A DNA stretch of 16,663 bases from DASUBN01 sp036500225 (GTDB lineage: Bacteria; Pseudomonadota; Gammaproteobacteria; Natronospirales; REEB76), in the NCBI GenBank assembly GCA_036500225.1, contig DASYCJ010000070.1:1-16663 (forward strand), read 5' to 3'. Shown in pieces: positions 12,278-16,663 of the stretch (position 1 is the first letter of the stretch; each line of letters starts with the position of its first letter). A program made the position numbers and the translations under genes. The notes under the pieces are model-generated. The model was not told the origin of the DNA. It did not search any database and saw only the letters and a program-made list of their open reading frames with translations.

Positions 12278-14491
12278 GTGAAGCGCGCACCTCTCTATCT
12301 CAAGGTCGCGGTGCCCTCGCCGCTGTACCGTGACTTCGACTATCTGCCACCTGCCGGCGTGGACCCGGTACGCCTGGTGCCGGGCGTACGCCTGATGCTG
12401 CCCTTCGGCCGGCGCGAGGTAGTGGGCGTGCTCCTGGAGACTGCGGGCGAGACCGAGGTGCTCGCCTCGAAGCTCAAGGCAGCGCGACGCTTGCTGGATG
12501 AGACACCCTTGATCCCGCAGGACATGCTGTCCCTGGCCCGCTGGGCCGCGGACTACTACCGGCATCCCATCGGCGAGGTGGTGCAGACCTTGCTGCCGGT
12601 GCTGTTGCGCCAGGGCAAGGCCGCGACGCTGCCGGTCACACCGGTCTGGCGGCTCAACGCCGAGGGCCGCGCCGCTGACCTGGAGTCACTGGCTCGTGCC
12701 CGCAAGCAAAGGGCACTGCATGCGCTGTTGCTGCGTCATCCGTCGGGACTCGAAGCCTCAACCATCGCGGAAGAACTACCGGGGCCGACTGCAGCCCTGC
12801 GCGCACTCAAAGAGCGGGGCTGGCTGGAAGATGCCTCCCACGAACACGTGGCGGCGGACACCACACCCATGCCGGTGATGGCGGGCAGCACACTCCTGAA
12901 CCCGGCTCAAAAGCAGGCGGCCGCATCTATCGAGGCCGCCTTGGGAAGCTACCGCGCCTTCCTCCTGGACGGCGTCACCGGTAGCGGCAAGACCGAGGTC
13001 TACCTGGATGCCATCGCCGCCGCCGTGGGCAGCGGCCTGCAGGCCCTGGTGCTACTGCCGGAGATCAACCTCACACCCCAGACCCTGGCCCGCTTCCGCG
13101 CGCGCTTCGGCAGCGTGGCGGCCTTCCATTCGGGCCTCAGCGACAGTGAACGTCTGGCCACCTGGCTCGCTGCCCGCGATGGGACCGCACCCGTCATCGT
13201 CGGCACCCGCTCCGCGGCCTGGCTGCCCCTAAAGTCGCCGGGCCTGATCGTGGTGGACGAAGAGCACGACGCCTCTTTCAAGCAGCATGAAGGCTTCCGT
13301 TACTCGGCCCGGGATCTCGCAGTGGTGCGGGCCCAGCGCGCGTCGATCCCGGTGGCGCTGGGTTCGGCGACGCCATCTCTGGAATCCCTGCACAACGCGG
13401 CCCAAGGCCGTTACACCCATCTCAGTCTGCCGGAGCGAGCCGGCGCCGCGCGGCATCCGAGCATGAAGCTCCTGGATATCCGCACGCGACCCTTGGTGGA
13501 GGGACTTTCGGACCTTTTGCTGGACACCGTGAAACGCCATCTCGCGGCAGACGGCCAGGTGCTTCTGTTCCTGAACCGCCGTGGCTACGCGCCCACCTTC
13601 ATGTGCCACGATTGCGGCACGCCGGAGGCCTGCAAACGCTGTGACGCGCGCATGACCCTGCACGGCACCAAGCGTCTCATCTGCCACCACTGCGGCGCGG
13701 AACGGCCGGTGCCGCCAAAGTGCAGCCACTGCGGCAGTCAGGCCTTCGGCGCCATCGGCCAGGGCACGGAGCGCATCGAGCAGGCCCTCATGGAACTCTT
13801 CCCAGATGCGGGCGTGGCACGGGTGGATCGGGACAGCACCCGCCGCAAGGGCAGCATGGAGAAGTTGCTGGAGGAAGTGCACAGCGGTGCGCGCCGCATC
13901 CTCATCGGCACCCAGATGCTGGCCAAAGGCCACGACTTCCCCAAGGTGACCCTGGTGGGCGTGCTGGATGCGGATCAAGGACTATTCAGCGCTGACTTCC
14001 GTGCCAGCGAACGCATGGCCCAACTCATCATCCAGGTGGCCGGTCGTGCCGGCCGCGCCGATCGCCCCGGCGAAGTGCTGATCCAGACTCACCAACCGGA
14101 CCATCCGCTTTTGCAGCATCTGGTACGGGAAGGTTATGGCAGCTTCGCCAAGGCGGCCCTGGCGGAACGGCGCCTCGCGGGTCTGCCGCCCTACGCGGCC
14201 CTGGCTCTGCTGCGTGCTGAGGCACCGGCTGCTGGAGCGCCCACCGCTTTCCTGGAAGCAGCCCGGAACCAATTGGCGCGGGGGCACGCTTCCGGCGTGA
14301 CCCTGCTCGGTCCCGCGCCCGCCCCCATGGAGCGGCGTGCCGGCCGCTACCGAGCCAACCTGCTTCTACAGGCGAGCCAGCGCGCACCCCTGCAGAGACT
14401 CCTGGCAGCGACGCTGCCAGAGCTAGATGAACTCAAACAAGCACGCAAGGTCCGTTGGTCCATCGATGTGGATCCGGTCAGCCTCGACTAA
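12278..14491 (+). CDS. priA: Primosomal protein N' (replication restart helicase PriA)
   Basis: Superfamily 2 DNA helicase that recognises stalled forks and D-loops and reloads the replisome. It is 737 residues, the normal length. An N-terminal 3'-DNA-binding domain (YLKVAVPSPLYRDFDYLPP) starts directly after GTG 12278, which fixes this start although no good ribosome site is seen. Walker A GVTGSGKT (232-239) and DEEH (327-330) form the ATPase. Eight cysteines at 443, 446, 452, 455, 469, 472, 482 and 485 form the two zinc sites inserted in the helicase core. Helicase motifs around GTQMLAKGHDFP and QVAGRAGRAD follow. It lies 42 bases before argS, as in Pseudomonas. Its leader carries the DnaA boxes and the CRP-type site described separately. 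Confidence 0.97.
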   Translation: MKRAPLYLKVAVPSPLYRDFDYLPPAGVDPVRLVPGVRLMLPFGRREVVGVLLETAGETEVLASKLKAARRLLDETPLIPQDMLSLARWAADYYRHPIGEVVQTLLPVLLRQGKAATLPVTPVWRLNAEGRAADLESLARARKQRALHALLLRHPSGLEASTIAEELPGPTAALRALKERGWLEDASHEHVAADTTPMPVMAGSTLLNPAQKQAAASIEAALGSYRAFLLDGVTGSGKTEVYLDAIAAAVGSGLQALVLLPEINLTPQTLARFRARFGSVAAFHSGLSDSERLATWLAARDGTAPVIVGTRSAAWLPLKSPGLIVVDEEHDASFKQHEGFRYSARDLAVVRAQRASIPVALGSATPSLESLHNAAQGRYTHLSLPERAGAARHPSMKLLDIRTRPLVEGLSDLLLDTVKRHLAADGQVLLFLNRRGYAPTFMCHDCGTPEACKRCDARMTLHGTKRLICHHCGAERPVPPKCSHCGSQAFGAIGQGTERIEQALMELFPDAGVARVDRDSTRRKGSMEKLLEEVHSGARRILIGTQMLAKGHDFPKVTLVGVLDADQGLFSADFRASERMAQLIIQVAGRAGRADRPGEVLIQTHQPDHPLLQHLVREGYGSFAKAALAERRLAGLPPYAALALLRAEAPAAGAPTAFLEAARNQLARGHASGVTLLGPAPAPMERRAGRYRANLLLQASQRAPLQRLLAATLPELDELKQARKVRWSIDVDPVSLD

Positions 14492-14533
14492 ATCCGGGCT
14501 TTCCGGAGCGGGTCCCGGTAAAATCTCCGCGCC

Positions 14534-16201
14534 ATGAAAAATGCTCTAGACCAATTACTGCGCGACACCCTTAAGACCATGGGCCATCAGGCTCCAGACG
14601 GTCCACTGGTGGAGCGCACTCGCGACCGCAAGCACGGGGACTTCGCCACCAACCTGGCGCTGGCTCTCGCCAAGGCTGCCGGCAAGAAGCCCCGCGACTT
14701 CGCCGAAGAGATCAGCAAGGCACTGCCCCCGGGCGGCATCGTGGCCAAGACCGAGATCGCAGGCCCGGGTTTCATCAACTTCTTCCTCAGCCCTCTCGCC
14801 TATCACGCGGAGCTGAAGACTATCTTCGGCCAAGCCGAACGCTACGGCACGAATGAGTCGGGCAAGCACGCCAAGGTGATGATCGAGTTCGTCTCGGCGA
14901 ATCCGACGGGCCCCCTGCATGTGGGTCACGGCCGCGGCGCGGCCCTCGGCGACTGCCTGGCGCGACTGCTTGCCGCCACCGGCTGGTCAGTGAGCCGCGA
15001 GTTCTACTACAACGACGCCGGCGCGCAGATCGAGAACCTGGCGAAGTCAGTGCAGGCGCGCTGCCTTGGGCTAGAACCCGAACAAGACGGCTGGCCCACG
15101 GACGGTTACCGCGGCGATTACATCAAGGACGTGGCCCGAGCCTATCTCGCAAAAGAGACCGCCCACGCGGATGACCGGGACGTGGCGGCCAAGGGCGACC
15201 CTCAGGACCTGGAGGCCATCGGCCGTTTCGCCGTGGCTTACCTGCGCCATGAACAGGACCTGGATCTCAAAGCCTTCGGCGTGCACTTCGACGTCTATTA
15301 CCTGGAATCCTCCCTATACACGGAAGGCCGGGTGGAGCAGACCGTCAAGGAACTGGTGAGCAAAGGCCATACCTATGAGAAGGACGGCGCTCTGTGGTTG
15401 AAGACCGCGGATTTCGGCGACGACAAAGACCGGGTGATGCGCAAGTCCGACGGCAGCTACACATACTTCCTGCCGGACGTGGCCTATCACGTCAGCAAAT
15501 GGCAGCGCGGCTTCCACCGGGTGGTGGACATCCATGGTGCCGACCACCACTCCACCACGGTGCGGGTGAAGATCGGCTTGCAGGCGCTTGACATGGGTAT
15601 CCCCAAGGGCTGGCCCGACTACGTGCTGCACCAGATGGTGACGGTGATGAAGGGCGGCGAGGAGGTGAAGATCTCCAAGCGCGCAGGCAGCTACGTGACC
15701 CTGCGGGATCTCATCGAGATGGCCGGGCCCGATGCCACCCGTTACTTCTTCATCATGCGCAAGTCAGATTCACACCTCAGCTTCGACGTGGACCTGGCGC
15801 GTTCCAAGAGCAACGACAACCCGGTGTTCTATATCCAATATGCCCATGCCCGCATCATGAGCGTGGAGCGCCAGCGCGCCGAGAAGAACATCGGCTTCGA
15901 TCAAGCCAACGGTATGGCCAAGCTCGCACGCCTGGATGGGGTGCATGAGCAATTCCTGATGACGGAGCTCTCCCGTTATCCGGAGCTGTTGGAATCCTCA
16001 GCCCGCACCCTGGAACCGCATCTCATGGCTCAGTACCTGCGGGAACTGGCAGCGGCTTTCCACGGCTTCTATGACAACTGCCCCTTCCTGGTGGAGGACG
16101 CGGACCTGAAGGACGCGCGCCTCACCCTGGCGCTCGCCACCCGGCAGGTGCTGCGTAATGGCCTTACACTGTTGGGCATCAATGCCCCGGAGTCCATGTA
16201 A
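14534..16201 (+). CDS. argS: Arginyl-tRNA synthetase
   Basis: Class I aminoacyl-tRNA synthetase charging tRNA-Arg, essential and cytoplasmic. It is 555 residues, slightly shorter than the 577 of E. coli. The N-terminal Add-1 domain (about 1-110) includes DFATNLALALAK. The HIGH motif appears as HVGH (129-132) preceded by SANPTGPLH. The KMSKS-equivalent loop is KISKR (379-383), the usual degenerate form in ArgS. The C-terminal anticodon-binding helical domain ends in LLGINAPESM, typical of the family. The 42-base spacer from priA holds a TAAAAT (14519-14524) that could be a -10 element giving a nearly leaderless mRNA, but no -35 is visible. The stop TAA is followed immediately by the GTG of the SPOR gene. 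Confidence 0.97.
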   Translation: MKNALDQLLRDTLKTMGHQAPDGPLVERTRDRKHGDFATNLALALAKAAGKKPRDFAEEISKALPPGGIVAKTEIAGPGFINFFLSPLAYHAELKTIFGQAERYGTNESGKHAKVMIEFVSANPTGPLHVGHGRGAALGDCLARLLAATGWSVSREFYYNDAGAQIENLAKSVQARCLGLEPEQDGWPTDGYRGDYIKDVARAYLAKETAHADDRDVAAKGDPQDLEAIGRFAVAYLRHEQDLDLKAFGVHFDVYYLESSLYTEGRVEQTVKELVSKGHTYEKDGALWLKTADFGDDKDRVMRKSDGSYTYFLPDVAYHVSKWQRGFHRVVDIHGADHHSTTVRVKIGLQALDMGIPKGWPDYVLHQMVTVMKGGEEVKISKRAGSYVTLRDLIEMAGPDATRYFFIMRKSDSHLSFDVDLARSKSNDNPVFYIQYAHARIMSVERQRAEKNIGFDQANGMAKLARLDGVHEQFLMTELSRYPELLESSARTLEPHLMAQYLRELAAAFHGFYDNCPFLVEDADLKDARLTLALATRQVLRNGLTLLGINAPESM

Positions 16202-16663
16202 GTGGCCAAGGACTATAAGAACAGCCCGAAGCCTAAGGACAAACCCAAGAAGCAGGGTGGCAGCGGCGGACTGCCGGGCTGGGCCTGGGGTTTCATCGTC
16301 GGCATCATCGGCGCCATCCTCATCGTGAAGCTGGGACCGGTGCTGTATCAGGCGGAACTGCACACCGGCAAGAAAGGCGCTCCGACGCCGACGGTGGCCG
16401 CGGCGACCCACACTGCACCGGCCGCCTCCACGGCACCCCATTACGACTTCTACAAGATGCTGCCGTCCTTCCAGGTGGTGATTCCGGGACAGGACAAGGA
16501 AGTGAAATCCGGCAACGAATCCACGCCGGTGGAACAGCCCGGCGACTACATCCTGCAGGTGGGTTCCTTCCCCAACTTCGCCGATGCGGACAAGATGAAG
16601 GCGACCCTGGCTCTGCAGGGTATCGAATCCAGCATCCAGCAGGTGCAAGTGAACAACGGTTCC
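16202..16663 (+). CDS. SPOR-domain cell-division protein, FtsN-like, 3'-truncated by window edge
   Basis: GTG 16202 follows the argS TAA with no gap and has GGAG nine bases upstream; 154 residues are visible and the frame is still open at the right edge. The protein has a short Lys/Pro-rich cytoplasmic start (KNSPKPKDKPKK), one membrane helix (about 26-48), and a Thr/Ala/Pro-rich linker. The motif YDFYKMLPSFQVVIP (81-95) is shared by gammaproteobacterial FtsN-like proteins. A SPOR domain begins at about residue 115 (YILQVGSFPNFADADKMKA). SPOR domains bind denuded septal peptidoglycan. In Pseudomonas the gene after argS is of this kind and hslVU follow. The domain call is firm; true FtsN function is inferred from context. 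Confidence 0.9.
   Translation, partial: MAKDYKNSPKPKDKPKKQGGSGGLPGWAWGFIVGIIGAILIVKLGPVLYQAELHTGKKGAPTPTVAAATHTAPAASTAPHYDFYKMLPSFQVVIPGQDKEVKSGNESTPVEQPGDYILQVGSFPNFADADKMKATLALQGIESSIQQVQVNNGS

Noticed and set aside
13229..13978. 249-codon minus-strand open frame inside priA
   Set aside because: Antisense to helicase motifs and zinc cysteines of priA; His/Ala/Arg-rich shadow composition.
14493..14507. TCCGG...CCGGA inverted repeat between priA and argS as a terminator
   Set aside because: Only 5 bp of stem and no T-run; argS is probably also co-transcribed with priA.
1..16663. CRISPR array, tRNA or rRNA genes, insertion sequences, phage genes
   Set aside because: No regularly spaced repeats, cloverleaf-like stretches, transposase or integrase motifs were seen on reading either strand.

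Overview
The window is GC-rich, densely coded bacterial chromosome. Gene content and order point to a gammaproteobacterium. The strongest sign is priA-argS followed by an FtsN-like SPOR gene, an order known from Pseudomonas and relatives. The three-gene transhydrogenase (pntAA-pntAB-pntB) and the pairing of MacB-type permeases with a sigma-54 response regulator and a kinase fit Xanthomonadales or Nevskiales-like lineages. That placement is inference; there is no rRNA or other taxonomic marker here. I see no phage, IS element, CRISPR array or tRNA, and no gene-free stretch over 300 bases.

Layout. (1) 1-4687, plus strand: the 3' part of one MacB/FtsX-type ABC permease, a complete second permease, a sigma-54-dependent response regulator and its NtrY-like histidine kinase. 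The ATPase and any periplasmic adaptor would lie upstream, outside the window. (2) 4688-5572, minus: a fructosamine-kinase family protein whose stop codon abuts the kinase stop. (3) 5635-6507, plus: a secreted DUF4412-like protein followed by a strong terminator. (4) 6610-7218, minus: a small HNH endonuclease. (5) 7384-10196, plus: pntAA-pntAB-pntB, the proton-translocating transhydrogenase, ending in a bidirectional terminator. (6) 10242-12026, minus: an ECF sigma factor, a single-pass membrane protein with a poly-Asp tail (probable anti-sigma), a small secreted protein and a DUF3106 protein made of six 18-residue repeats, all start/stop-coupled. (7) 12278-16663, plus: priA, argS and a truncated SPOR-domain (FtsN-like) gene that opens with GTG directly after the argS stop.

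The two places most worth attention are both around 10-12.3 kb. The 251-base region between the ECF sigma gene and priA holds a textbook CRP/Clp-type palindrome, a near-consensus DnaA box and two perfect consensus DnaA boxes in inverted orientation. The last pair would also fold as a 10-bp RNA hairpin just before the priA start. The four-gene ECF sigma operon looks like a compact envelope-sensing unit that does not use the standard zinc anti-sigma architecture visible in better-known systems.
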